DNA from: Metaruminococcus_A gallistercoris
GTDB lineage: Bacteria; Bacillota; Clostridia; Oscillospirales; Ruminococcaceae
Direction of reading: 5' to 3'
Assembly (NCBI GenBank): GCA_904394975.1
Contig: CAJFNQ010000020.1
Location: forward strand, 30,175 to 94,174
Length of the DNA: 64,000 nucleotides
Numbering within the stretch: the stretch's first letter is position 1; each line of letters begins with the position of its first letter. Under the pieces are notes generated by a model, which worked only from the letters and a program-made list of their open reading frames with translations, ran no database searches and was not told where the DNA came from. A program made the position numbers and the translations under genes. Shown one piece after another: positions 16,467-25,354 of the stretch.

Positions 16467-17495
16467 TTATTGTTCACAGTCCACTAGAACATGAATGGTG
16501 TTTTCGCCGCCGGCATTGCGCAGGTCGAATGCCTTTTGAATCTGCGAAAGGTGAATCACGTCCGTGATGATTCCATCCGTTTTAACCAGACCGTCGGCTA
16601 TGAGATGAAGCCCTTCTTCAAAGTAGCGGCGCATGTCAATATCCCGCCGGGGCTCTGTGCTGTACAGCTCCAGCCGCTTGCGGTGGAAACGGAAAAAGTC
16701 AATCGGCTTTTTGCAAACGCCGATGCAACCGTACAAGACGATTCGCCCGCAGACAGCGGCCATGTCTATGGCGTCCACTACGCCGTCCCCCTCAAGAAGG
16801 CACGGGATGACAATGTCGAACCCGTCTGGAAAATCCTGTTTCACAACAGAAGCGGTGGGAGTGCCGTGCGAAGGCATTTTATAGGTGTGGGTGGCGCCGT
16901 AGGACTTTGCAAGCTCCAAATTTTTATCATACAAATCGGTCACAACAAGTGCCTTGGGGTTAGAAAGCGCGACAACCTGCGTCATGAGCAGACCGCTGAC
17001 GCCCTGCCCCATAATAAGCACAGTTTTTGTCTGGTCGATTTTCGCAAGGTCGACCGCGTGAAGAATACCTGGCAGAACCTCAACCGGGCTGACAGCCTTC
17101 AAAGGAATCTGCGGCGGAAGAACCTTCACGTTAAACGGCTTGCAGACAATATATTGCGCATATGCACCCCAAATGTAGCGGCAGGTCACCCGGTCGCCCA
17201 CCTGAAGCCCGCGCACATTGGCGCCGATTTTATCAATCACTCCGCCGACCTCATGGCCCAAACGGGCGGGTATAGTGATGAATTCAGGCGCGCGGATCCC
17301 ACGGAACGCTTCAAGGTCTGAACCGCAAATGCCGGTGTATTTGATTTTGACACGGACCTCATCCGCTCCCGGTTCCGGTATTTTGGCGTATGTCGGTGTG
17401 ATTTTATAGGGTTCTTCTAAAACAGCGGCCAGCTGAGTGTTTTCTCCCGGGCCGTCAACAAGGTCAAGTTTTGCCATTTGCATGTGGGTTGCCAT
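16467..17495 (-). CDS. Zinc-dependent medium-chain alcohol/polyol dehydrogenase without structural zinc loop
   Basis: The product has 342 residues of the MDR superfamily: a GroES-like domain (1-150) and a Rossmann domain. Catalytic zinc ligands are visible as C57 (GICGSD) and H81-E82 (GHEV). The four-cysteine lobe that normally holds the structural zinc is absent; the chain runs straight from VGDRVTCRYIWGAYAQYIV. The NAD-binding motif is degenerate (MGQGVSGLLMTQ). A GGAG site lies 10 bases upstream. It is downstream of the GH39-like gene on the same strand (27 bases), suggesting sugar or polyol oxidation. The substrate is unknown. Confidence 0.85.
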   Translation of the reverse strand: MATHMQMAKLDLVDGPGENTQLAAVLEEPYKITPTYAKIPEPGADEVRVKIKYTGICGSDLEAFRGIRAPEFITIPARLGHEVGGVIDKIGANVRGLQVGDRVTCRYIWGAYAQYIVCKPFNVKVLPPQIPLKAVSPVEVLPGILHAVDLAKIDQTKTVLIMGQGVSGLLMTQVVALSNPKALVVTDLYDKNLELAKSYGATHTYKMPSHGTPTASVVKQDFPDGFDIVIPCLLEGDGVVDAIDMAAVCGRIVLYGCIGVCKKPIDFFRFHRKRLELYSTEPRRDIDMRRYFEEGLHLIADGLVKTDGIITDVIHLSQIQKAFDLRNAGGENTIHVLVDCEQ

Positions 17496-17522
17496 TTTAT
17501 ATTCACTCCTTCACACGGGTCA

Positions 17523-19409
17523 TCATTCAACAACAAGCGGCTCGGAAAGTCCGCTGCGTATGCCGGAAATGGTTTCCGCTTCCACTGCGTAACTGTAACG
17601 CCGCCCCGGTTTAGCGGTCATGTCGGTAAAAGCGGAGACATTGTTTACGGCGGAGTCAGAAACCAGAACGAAATCTCCGCCTTCCTCTTTTCGCCAGATG
17701 AGGTAGCGCTTTAAGTCAAACTCGCGGTTGGGTTTCCACTGCAAAAAGACTTGGCAGTTACCCGCGAACCCTTTTTCACGCACACCGTAAAGACCGGTCG
17801 GCACAGCTGGTACTGTGTTGTCTACCGGGGTAAGCAATAACAACGAAACGGCATGCATTGGTAATTCGAGGGAAAGGTCAACACACCCGCCGGAGATGGA
17901 AAGCGGTTTGACGCTTTCAAAAGGTTCCAGCCCTTCGTGCGCGCGTATTTCTTTTACCTGATTTGCAATCATCTTTTCCGGCTTTCCGAATTTTTGCCAG
18001 ATATGATAGGAAGAACTGTGCGTCTTATCAATGCGGTAATGCGAAAGGTGGTAGTTCCCATCTTTCAAACCGTCCAATTTCAGAGAGAAACAGCGTGGGT
18101 TAATCTCATCATCCATACCGTCTTCAAAGTTCCACAGCATGATGGCATAACTGTTTTGATGTGACGTAGGCAGAATACCGAATTTGGTTTTAAAACCTTC
18201 GGTGTCACATTCGGCCTTATAACGCTGGTCTCCAAGCCGGTTCATCAGCACATATGCGTTGAACAGCGGCTTTTTAATCAGGTCATCCGTTCCGTAACGG
18301 GTAAGCGGGGTGAGCTGTGAACGGTTGCCGGAAAAGAGAAAGCGCTCCCATTGGGTGTGGCAGTTGTCGCTGTCTACAATGCTGAGATTGACCTTCCAGT
18401 CATCCAGGACAAGGTCACAGTAACGGCTCATCATTTTACAGGTGATTCCCGCCGCGTAATGGGTGTTGCGGAAGTTGAGCCAGCTTTTTACCCAGGTGCC
18501 GAGATTTCCGTGCCAGACGATGTCAGATTCATCGTTGATGAATTCAACCTGCCCAAGCTCCGGATAATCGTTTAAAGGTTCACTGTACCGTTTGAGCCAG
18601 TCAAACATGATATCCGTATTTGGATTGGTATCCTGCGGTTCACCTGCTTTGCAGTGTACCGAAATAAAGTCGACCCTTGTTCCAAACCGTCCTGTTTTGT
18701 AGTTTAAGCCACGGGCGCAGTGTTCAAGAAATTCGCGGTAGATTTTTTCAGCACCTTCCCATTGTTTTACAGCAGGGCCGCCGACTTTGATTTTTTCGTC
18801 CACGCTGTGAATGGCATCTTCAAAATAATCATAAAGAGCCATAAATGTAGAAGCGTCTTTGAGCCAGATATCATGGTTATCCGGTTCGTTCCACACCTCA
18901 AAATACCAGCTCTTCACCTCTTCACGGCCGTAGCGCTCAATGCAGTGTGAAACAAAGGCTTTTAGAATATCCGCCCAGAGGTTAAAGTCTTTTGGGATGT
19001 AGTACGCGCTGCTCTGTATGCAGGAAGGAATAAAATGCGTCTCAACAATCGGCTTTCCGCCGCTTGCGAGAATGATGTCATAAATTTGGTCCACATACTT
19101 CCAGTTGCAGCAGAGCTTGCCGTCTTGGAATGAAAACACCTTGTCCGCCCAGCGGCCTGCGTCCGGGTCAGGGTTACCGTAATCTCTGCCTTGTGTGAGC
19201 AGGTACAGGTCCCCGTCGCCATGCGCGGTCAATATGTTGTGCAGGCGCATGTAGTAGAAATCCCGGCCGATTGACGCCAGATGCCGGTAAAGTTTTTGGG
19301 TAGGGCGGGTATAGGTGTAATCACAGTTGGCATAGCCGAATGCGTTAAAGAAATGTGGAAACGCAATGGGCGTTTTTGAAAAGTCAACAGAAACCGGTAT
19401 GTTTTGCAT
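17523..19409 (-). CDS. GH39-like glycoside hydrolase with C-terminal fibronectin type III domain
   Basis: From the ATG at 19409 (AGGTGA just upstream; a GTG at 19418 lies in the ribosome site) the product has 628 residues. The TIM-barrel shows WNEP at about 173-176, the likely acid/base Glu175, and QVEFINDESD with candidate nucleophile Glu294. This resembles GH39 beta-xylosidases and related clan GH-A enzymes. The last 95 residues look like a fibronectin type III domain (PAVPTGLYGVRE to the end). There is no signal peptide, so it probably acts in the cytoplasm on imported oligosaccharides. Co-transcription with the dehydrogenase is likely. Confidence 0.82.
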   Translation of the reverse strand: MQNIPVSVDFSKTPIAFPHFFNAFGYANCDYTYTRPTQKLYRHLASIGRDFYYMRLHNILTAHGDGDLYLLTQGRDYGNPDPDAGRWADKVFSFQDGKLCCNWKYVDQIYDIILASGGKPIVETHFIPSCIQSSAYYIPKDFNLWADILKAFVSHCIERYGREEVKSWYFEVWNEPDNHDIWLKDASTFMALYDYFEDAIHSVDEKIKVGGPAVKQWEGAEKIYREFLEHCARGLNYKTGRFGTRVDFISVHCKAGEPQDTNPNTDIMFDWLKRYSEPLNDYPELGQVEFINDESDIVWHGNLGTWVKSWLNFRNTHYAAGITCKMMSRYCDLVLDDWKVNLSIVDSDNCHTQWERFLFSGNRSQLTPLTRYGTDDLIKKPLFNAYVLMNRLGDQRYKAECDTEGFKTKFGILPTSHQNSYAIMLWNFEDGMDDEINPRCFSLKLDGLKDGNYHLSHYRIDKTHSSSYHIWQKFGKPEKMIANQVKEIRAHEGLEPFESVKPLSISGGCVDLSLELPMHAVSLLLLTPVDNTVPAVPTGLYGVREKGFAGNCQVFLQWKPNREFDLKRYLIWRKEEGGDFVLVSDSAVNNVSAFTDMTAKPGRRYSYAVEAETISGIRSGLSEPLVVE

Positions 19410-19513
19410 GACGATCACCTGAATTCATAAGATGAATGTTGCGTGGAAATTTGTTTGGGTATATGAAAGGATGAACAGGCTGAGATGTGAATTTATAAAA
19501 CAGGCAATGTTGA

Positions 19514-20506
19514 TTAGAACATCCGCCCGCCGTTTTTGTTTTCCCAAAGGTCAGGATTGTCACCCATGGCTGCTTTTAAGCCTTCGGAAAGATCAGTGAT
19601 CTGTTTGACAACATCATCCGGAACATCGGTTTCAAATGCGGCGATATTCTGTTCCAGCTGGTGCAGATTGCGCGCGCCCATTAAAATGCTGCCAACGCCT
19701 TCAGCTTTTTTCAGGAAAGCAAGCGCCAGCTGCGGCATGGTAAAGCCGGTTTGGGTGCAAACATCCGCTAAAACATCCAAGAAAGTGAAAATCTCTTTTT
19801 CAAAACCGGTGTCATTGTGGCGGCCCTGCTGCCACTTTCCGCTGTAAAAACGGGTTTCACGCCGGCCCATGGGCACATCGTCAATCGAGCGGAATTTTCC
19901 GGTCAAAAGGCCCTGCGCCAGCGGGCAGTAAGCCCAAACGGCAATGTTATTTTCAACGCTTTTTTGAACAATGCCTTTTTCCACCAAACGCCAGATCAGG
20001 GAATAAGGCAATTGGTTGGTCACAACATGATAATTTTTAATCTCTTCCATGGCACCCGGGCCGTAATTACACACACCAATGGCGCGGACCTTTCCGTCTT
20101 TGATCAGTTTTTCAAAGGCACGGAAGGTTTCCTCGTGCGGGATTTCCCGGCTGGGCCAGTGAATCTGGTAAATGTCAATATAGTCTGTATCCATACGCTT
20201 CAAGCTCGCTTCGCAGTGAGCAAGAACATCGTCGTAATGCAGGCAGTCGGTGTAAACCTTGGTGGCGATAATTGCTTTGTCGCGTCTTCCTTTTACCGCT
20301 TTGCCAAGGACTTCTTCGCTTTTTCCGTCGCCGTATTTTTCCGCGGTATCAAGCAGGGTAATCCCAGCGTCCATTGCCGCGTGAATGGTGTCAATTGAAT
20401 CCTGTTCTTCATTTGCTCCCCAGATTTTAGCGCCGGAAAAGCCCCAGGTTCCAAGAGACAACCGGGGAATTTCAAGGTCGGTTCCGTGCAGTTTAATGTA
20501 CTCCAT
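19514..20506 (-). CDS. Aldo/keto reductase
   Basis: The product has 330 residues from the ATG at 20506 with GGAGG upstream. The catalytic tetrad is visible: D and Y in LLDTAEKYGDG, K in IATKVY, H in YQIHWPS. The NADPH-binding C-terminal motif appears as GSILMGARNLHQLEQN. The position next to the glycosidase and dehydrogenase suggests carbonyl reduction in sugar metabolism; the substrate is not predictable. Confidence 0.9.
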   Translation of the reverse strand: MEYIKLHGTDLEIPRLSLGTWGFSGAKIWGANEEQDSIDTIHAAMDAGITLLDTAEKYGDGKSEEVLGKAVKGRRDKAIIATKVYTDCLHYDDVLAHCEASLKRMDTDYIDIYQIHWPSREIPHEETFRAFEKLIKDGKVRAIGVCNYGPGAMEEIKNYHVVTNQLPYSLIWRLVEKGIVQKSVENNIAVWAYCPLAQGLLTGKFRSIDDVPMGRRETRFYSGKWQQGRHNDTGFEKEIFTFLDVLADVCTQTGFTMPQLALAFLKKAEGVGSILMGARNLHQLEQNIAAFETDVPDDVVKQITDLSEGLKAAMGDNPDLWENKNGGRMF

Positions 20507-20540
20507 TGTGTTCCTCCGTTTTACTGTATTATTTACTGCG

Positions 20541-20579
20541 TATAAAATAAGGTACAGACGCATTGTGTACGTCTGTACC
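20541..20579 (-). terminator. Terminator after hppA
   Basis: GGTACAGACG (20551-20560) pairs perfectly with CGTCTGTACC (20570-20579). On the minus strand it is followed by TTATTTTAT, so it ends hppA transcription before the aldo/keto reductase gene. Confidence 0.85.
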
Positions 20580-20598
20580 TCATTATAAAACGAAATGT

Positions 20599-22689
20599 TT
20601 ATTTAATCAACGAAAATGCGATAATAACACTCGCGAAAACGATGGAAACCATCGAAAGCAGTTTGATGAGAATATTGATGGACGGGCCGGAGGTGTCTTT
20701 GAACGGATCACCGACGGTGTCGCCAACAACGGCAGCTTTGTGTGCGTCGCTTCCTTTTCCGCCCAGCTCACCGCTTTCAATATATTTCTTCGCGTTGTCC
20801 CACGCGCCGCCGGAGTTTGCCATCATGACTGCGAGGATGAAGCCGCAGACGGTTGCGCCAGCCAGCATGCCGGCAACACCGTTTACGCCAAGGACAAGGC
20901 CGACAACGATCGGTGCGATAACAGCGAGCAGCGCCGGAGCGATCATTTCCTTCTGCGCGGATTTGGTACAGATGTCAACGCAGCTTGCGTAATCCGGATC
21001 GGCTTCGCCGGTCATAAGGCCTTTGATCTCTTTGAACTGCCGCCGTACTTCAACAACAATGCTCTGCGCGGCACGGCCGACAGCATCCATTGTAAGGGAA
21101 GCGAACAGGAACGGCAGCATAGCGCCTACGAACAGACCAACCAGAACCGGTGGGTTGGTAATGCTGAGATTGAATTCAAAATCCGGTGCGAGGATCTGGA
21201 TCTCCGCTATGTAAGAAGCAATGAGCGCCAGAGCAGTCAGCGCTGCGGAACCAATCGCGAAACCTTTTCCGGTTGCCGCGGTCGTGTTGCCCAAAGAATC
21301 CAGCGCGTCGGTGCGTTTACGAACCTCTTCACCCAGATGCGCCATTTCGGCGATACCGCCGGCATTATCGGCAACCGGGCCGTACGCGTCGGTCGCAAGG
21401 GTAATGCCCAGGGTGGAGAGCATACCAACCGCCGAAAGCCCAATGCCGTAAAGGCCCATGTTAAAGTCAGCGCCGCCGCCGGAAACAAAGTAGCTGACGA
21501 GGACTGAAATGCCTACGATCACAACCGGGATGGCTGTGGAAAGCATACCCAGAGAGATGCCGCCGATGATAATGGTAGCGGGACCGGTCAACGAGGTTTT
21601 TGCCAGCTTGCGGGTTGGTTTGTAGCTGTCTGATGTAAAATATTCGGTAAAGAAGCCGATGAAGATGCCGGCAATCAAACCGGACAAAACGGCGAAGTAG
21701 AGGCCGAGTTTATCGGTGCCAAGGAAGAAGTAGATGATGGGGAACGCTGCGGCCGCAACCAGGATCGCGCTGATCCAGGTACCGCGGCGGAGTGCGCCGA
21801 GCAGATTTTTCTGGGAAGCGCCTTCTTTTGTACGGACAAAGAAGGTGCCGATGATGGAAGCCAAAATACCGATAGCAGCCATGACCATCGGGATGGTAAC
21901 GCCGCTGAATCCAAGCCCTGCGGCTACGGCAAGAGCACCGGTGGAGATGATGGAACCAACATAAGACTCATACAGGTCGGCGCCCATACCCGCAACGTCG
22001 CCGACGTTGTCGCCAACGTTATCCGCAATAACAGCAGGGTTGCGCGGGTCGTCTTCCGGAATGCCGACTTCAACTTTACCGACCAGGTCAGCGCCGACGT
22101 CAGCCGCCTTGGTAAAGATACCGCCGCCCACACGCGCGAACAGCGCCATGGAAGAAGCGCCCATACCGAAGGTGAGCATAGCGGAAGTGATCGCCTGAAC
22201 CTGTTCCACTTCCGGAAGGCCGGCGTAAACCGCTTTGAGCAGGAAGTACCAGATGGAGATATCCAGTAAGCCAAGACCGACTACAACAAAGCCCATGACC
22301 GCGCCTGCCGAGAAAGAGATGCGCAGGCCGGAGTTGAGGCTTTTTTGTGCGGCGTGCGCGGTGCGCGCGTTGGCAGCGGTGGCAATCTTCATGCCGAAAA
22401 AGCCGGAAAGTCCGGAGAAAAAGCCGCCTGTGAGGAACGCAAACGGGACGAACATGGTGAGAAATCCGCAAAAAGCGAGAATGAGCAGAATGACGAACAT
22501 CACCGCAAAGAAGATGATAACGCCGGTATACTGCCGCTTTAAGTAAGCGTTCGCGCCTTTCCGGACCGCGAGTGAGATTTTTTTCATCAGGTCGTTGCCT
22601 TCCGGTGCCCGAATGACCTTCATTGCCAGATATACGGCAAAGAGCAGGGCAATGGCCGACCCAATGGGTGCGAGTAAGGTGTAATCCAA
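20599..22689 (-). CDS. hppA: Membrane-bound ion-pumping pyrophosphatase, potassium-dependent type
   Basis: The enzyme couples PPi hydrolysis to sodium and/or proton export. It has about 16 hydrophobic segments, PPi/Mg sites DNVGDNVGDVAGMGADLYES, and the motif GNTTAATGKGFAIGSAAL, whose Ala residues mark the K-dependent subfamily where K-independent enzymes carry Lys. GGAGGG at 22696-22701 is 6 bases from a TTG at 22689 (696 residues); the upstream ATG at 22704 has no ribosome site. The TTG start is preferred but not certain. Confidence 0.93.
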   Translation of the reverse strand: MDYTLLAPIGSAIALLFAVYLAMKVIRAPEGNDLMKKISLAVRKGANAYLKRQYTGVIIFFAVMFVILLILAFCGFLTMFVPFAFLTGGFFSGLSGFFGMKIATAANARTAHAAQKSLNSGLRISFSAGAVMGFVVVGLGLLDISIWYFLLKAVYAGLPEVEQVQAITSAMLTFGMGASSMALFARVGGGIFTKAADVGADLVGKVEVGIPEDDPRNPAVIADNVGDNVGDVAGMGADLYESYVGSIISTGALAVAAGLGFSGVTIPMVMAAIGILASIIGTFFVRTKEGASQKNLLGALRRGTWISAILVAAAAFPIIYFFLGTDKLGLYFAVLSGLIAGIFIGFFTEYFTSDSYKPTRKLAKTSLTGPATIIIGGISLGMLSTAIPVVIVGISVLVSYFVSGGGADFNMGLYGIGLSAVGMLSTLGITLATDAYGPVADNAGGIAEMAHLGEEVRKRTDALDSLGNTTAATGKGFAIGSAALTALALIASYIAEIQILAPDFEFNLSITNPPVLVGLFVGAMLPFLFASLTMDAVGRAAQSIVVEVRRQFKEIKGLMTGEADPDYASCVDICTKSAQKEMIAPALLAVIAPIVVGLVLGVNGVAGMLAGATVCGFILAVMMANSGGAWDNAKKYIESGELGGKGSDAHKAAVVGDTVGDPFKDTSGPSINILIKLLSMVSIVFASVIIAFSLIK

Positions 22690-22723
22690 AGGGTATCCCT
22701 CCATTATAGAATCATTTGGTTTT

Positions 22724-22752
22724 ATTATAGCATTGGGAAAAAGGGGATTCAA
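22724..22752 (-). promoter_or_regulatory. hppA promoter
   Basis: On the minus strand TTGAAT (22752-22747), a 17-base spacer, and TGC-TATAAT (-10 at 22729-22724). The predicted transcript start near 22717 leaves a very short leader, consistent with the TTG start for hppA. Confidence 0.8.
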
Positions 22753-22816
22753 GAATTTATTTGTTGAATAGTTTTATTTTTTTTTAATACAAAGCGTGGA
22801 TTTTGGCAAAATGCAC

Positions 22817-22863
22817 AAACAAAAAGCGCGCTTGCTGTGAAACTACACAGAAAGCACGCTTTT
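22817..22863 (-). terminator. Terminator after the PHP gene
   Basis: AAAAGCG (22822-22828) with CGCTTTT (22857-22863), plus GCTT/AAGC and CTGTG/CACAG inner helices separated by single mismatches. The minus-strand T-run follows. It closes the PHP-DRTGG-iron-sulfur operon. Confidence 0.85.
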
Positions 22864-22877
22864 AATACTATGTAAAC

Positions 22878-23588
22878 TTAAAATAGTCCGGGAGCGGCCG
22901 GAGCCTTTAGATGATCAATTACAGCAGCCGCGCTTTTTTCCGAAAGGGATAACTGATGTACCGGGTCGGCAATATCAGCCAGATAGTGCGCGTCCGAATC
23001 GGTGATGATGTGCCCGGTAAAATCCGTGTCAAATGTTTCGGGGTTTTTCACCTCAATGCAGGTGAAACCATATTCCTGCGGGATCATACCCAGGTTCGAC
23101 AGGATGGAATAGGCGGATTTATCCACATGAGCCGGAATGACCAAACCGCCGAATCCCCGCACCTCTTTGAGCAGCGGTTCGATGCCTAAATCGAGCGCGT
23201 TGATCAGAAGTTTTTCCAGCGAACCGACTGGATGGTCGTTTTCATCCAGGATGATCTGCTCACCGAAAACATCCGGTTTATTGCGGATGGGCGGAAGGTG
23301 CTCATACAGGAAGTCCGAACAGGCAAGAGCATCCTCCAGCCGCCGGAACAGGCAGAGCAGATGAACCTCTTCCGCGCTGCAGGCTTCAATGGCAGGAACG
23401 ACCGTCAATCCAGCTTGTTTGGCCACCGCAAGCACAGCGGGCAGGTTCCGCGCTGTGTTGTGATCACTTACGGCGATGATATCCAACCCGGCTAACAGCG
23501 CCATGTTGACAATGTTGTTGGGGGTCATATCCATGTCGCCGCAGGGAGACAGGCAAGAGTGGATGTGCAGGTCATATGAGTAATTCAT
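22878..23588 (-). CDS. PHP-domain metal-dependent phosphoesterase
   Basis: The product has 236 residues. PHP metal ligands are seen as DLHIHSCLSPCG, SDHNT, the E in PAIEA, PAHVD and the late DSDAHY. PHP proteins hydrolyse nucleotides or phosphate esters; the substrate is unknown. It is the last gene of a five-gene minus-strand cluster beside the [FeFe]-hydrogenase genes and overlaps the preceding DRTGG gene by 4 bases (ATGA), so it is translationally coupled. A signalling role is inferred from context only. Confidence 0.85.
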   Translation of the reverse strand: MNYSYDLHIHSCLSPCGDMDMTPNNIVNMALLAGLDIIAVSDHNTARNLPAVLAVAKQAGLTVVPAIEACSAEEVHLLCLFRRLEDALACSDFLYEHLPPIRNKPDVFGEQIILDENDHPVGSLEKLLINALDLGIEPLLKEVRGFGGLVIPAHVDKSAYSILSNLGMIPQEYGFTCIEVKNPETFDTDFTGHIITDSDAHYLADIADPVHQLSLSEKSAAAVIDHLKAPAAPGLF

Positions 23589-23917
23589 GAAATGGCCTCG
23601 TGGATGGCAAGCCCCAGCTCAAAGGAGGGCAGCGGGCTTTGAAGCAGGCAGACGCCCTGCTGCTCGGCGCGTTTCGCGAGTTCCTCATCCACCGGTATTC
23701 CCTCGGAAATAATGGCACAGCTTACATCGGCCATTACGGCGACCGCAACGGTGTTGATGTTGCTCATCACAGTAATCCAAGCGGCGTCTGTCTTGGCTTT
23801 ACCCATAACGATGCTCAGCAGGTCACAGCAGAATACACCGCTGATGGTGCGTTCGTTTCCGTCGCCAAGGCTGACCACTGTTAAGCCCAGTTTTTTGGCA
23901 AGTTCTGCGGGAGTCAT
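23585..23917 (-). CDS. DRTGG-domain-like protein (second copy)
   Basis: The product has 110 residues from the ATG at 23917, with AAGGAG 8 bases upstream. The pattern MTPAELAKKLGLTVVSLGDG plus DLLSIVMGKAKTDAAWITVMSN, and alternating hydrophobic strands, resembles the DRTGG domains found near clostridial hydrogenases. It lies between the H-cluster-like protein and the PHP gene. A ligand-binding or regulatory role is inferred. It is a paralogue of the protein at 25781. Confidence 0.75.
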   Translation of the reverse strand: MTPAELAKKLGLTVVSLGDGNERTISGVFCCDLLSIVMGKAKTDAAWITVMSNINTVAVAVMADVSCAIISEGIPVDEELAKRAEQQGVCLLQSPLPSFELGLAIHEAIS

Positions 23918-23945
23918 ACAGCTTCTCCTTTTGGTTTCAAATGAT

Positions 23946-25271
23946 TTAATGATTGTTTTCGGGTTCATCGGATTCCTCCGCGCGGAACGGAGGAGGAATC
24001 GACGCTTCAATCTTGCGAATGTCGCGCATCAGATTTTCAATGCTTTCTTTGTATTTAAAGATGCAGTCGTCCGGCGAAGCAACGCCGCGCACCACATCTT
24101 CCGCCAGCGCACGGCAGGAGGGAGCCCCGCAGGAGCCGCAGTCCAAACCTGGAAGATCCGCTTCGATTCGTTCCAGCTCGTTCATCTTTTCAAACGCGCG
24201 GCGCATGTCGGTATCCAGTGTTAAAACCGGCGCGTATTCCAGCTTGGAGTCCCAAACAGCTTCCGGCGGAACTTCGTCAATGTGGTTCATGGAAACCGGC
24301 AGATATTTTACAATCCGCTTAAGTTTTGCTTTTGCGATATATGGGTTTTCAACCGTTAATACACCACCGACACACCCGCCGCTGCAGGCGTTGAGTTCAA
24401 TAAATTCCAGATTGCTCAAACGCTCGTCTTCCAGGTCCTCCAGCACGCGGATGACGTTTTCGATTCCGTCCGCGGCGAGGTAACTGTCCTTCAGAAGCCC
24501 GGCGGCTTCCCCTGAACTGGTCCCCCATGCCACACCGATCTTACCGCTTTGCACAAGAGATTCCTGATCGTTTTCAGGCAGATGCATGAGAGAGATGAGT
24601 TTGGGGTAGATCTCGCTGATGGAGATGACCGCGGAAACCGCGCTTTTTTCGGTGCCGAGCGGCATTTTGGAAGCCGTCACTTTCGCCGGACAGGGGGAGA
24701 TGAAGATTGCCCCGATTTCTTCCATCGGAATTCCGGTTTTTTTGTGCGCTTCTTCCTTTGAAAGGCGCGCGGCAAGTTCCACCGGCGCGTTGAGCGGGAG
24801 AACATGTTCAATCAGGTTGGGAAAACGCACCCGAATGAGCCGGGTCACGGCAGGGCATGCGGAACTAATGACCGGCCGTTTCAGATTTCCGTCCCGCATG
24901 AGCTTGCGGGTGGCTGCGGAAACAAGTTCCGCGGCTTTTGCGACTTCAAAAACATCGTCAAAGCCGAAATCCAGCAGAGCACGAAGAATGATATCAATAT
25001 CATCCATATTATTAAACTGCCCGTAAAAAGCCGGAGCGGGCAGAGCGATGGTATAATGGTAATGGTTTAAAACATCCAGCGGGTCACAGGTGGCCTTTTT
25101 TGCGTGATGCGGGCAGACGCGGATGCATTCGCCGCAGTCGATACACCGTTCCGGAATGATATAGGCCTTTTTATTCCGCACCCGGATGGCTTCGGTCGGG
25201 CAGCGTTTGATGCAGTTGATGCAGCCCTTGCATTTGTCTTTATCCAGAGTGACCGAATGAAAAAATTCCAT
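23946..25271 (-). CDS. Iron-hydrogenase-like [4Fe-4S] protein (HydS-like without PAS)
   Basis: The product has 441 residues. The N-terminus holds two [4Fe-4S] motifs (CKGCINCIKRCP and CIDCGECIRVCP). The middle is the iron-hydrogenase large-subunit domain with degenerate H-cluster loops: SSACPAV, SPCPAK and NACSGGCVGG, which still retain all four cluster cysteines. The C-terminus has CGSCGAPSC plus a distal Cys, a further [4Fe-4S] domain. This resembles sensory group C hydrogenases but lacks their PAS domain. Neighbouring anti-sigma-type ATPase and DRTGG genes support a redox or H2 signalling role (inference). Confidence 0.85.
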   Translation of the reverse strand: MEFFHSVTLDKDKCKGCINCIKRCPTEAIRVRNKKAYIIPERCIDCGECIRVCPHHAKKATCDPLDVLNHYHYTIALPAPAFYGQFNNMDDIDIILRALLDFGFDDVFEVAKAAELVSAATRKLMRDGNLKRPVISSACPAVTRLIRVRFPNLIEHVLPLNAPVELAARLSKEEAHKKTGIPMEEIGAIFISPCPAKVTASKMPLGTEKSAVSAVISISEIYPKLISLMHLPENDQESLVQSGKIGVAWGTSSGEAAGLLKDSYLAADGIENVIRVLEDLEDERLSNLEFIELNACSGGCVGGVLTVENPYIAKAKLKRIVKYLPVSMNHIDEVPPEAVWDSKLEYAPVLTLDTDMRRAFEKMNELERIEADLPGLDCGSCGAPSCRALAEDVVRGVASPDDCIFKYKESIENLMRDIRKIEASIPPPFRAEESDEPENNH

Positions 25272-25354
25272 TTTCGGCTAGCATCCCTTTCCGTAATTGG
25301 ATTTGCGTTGGATTGATTGGGTCGTTGCAGGGTAGAGATGGTTTTATAAAGGGG

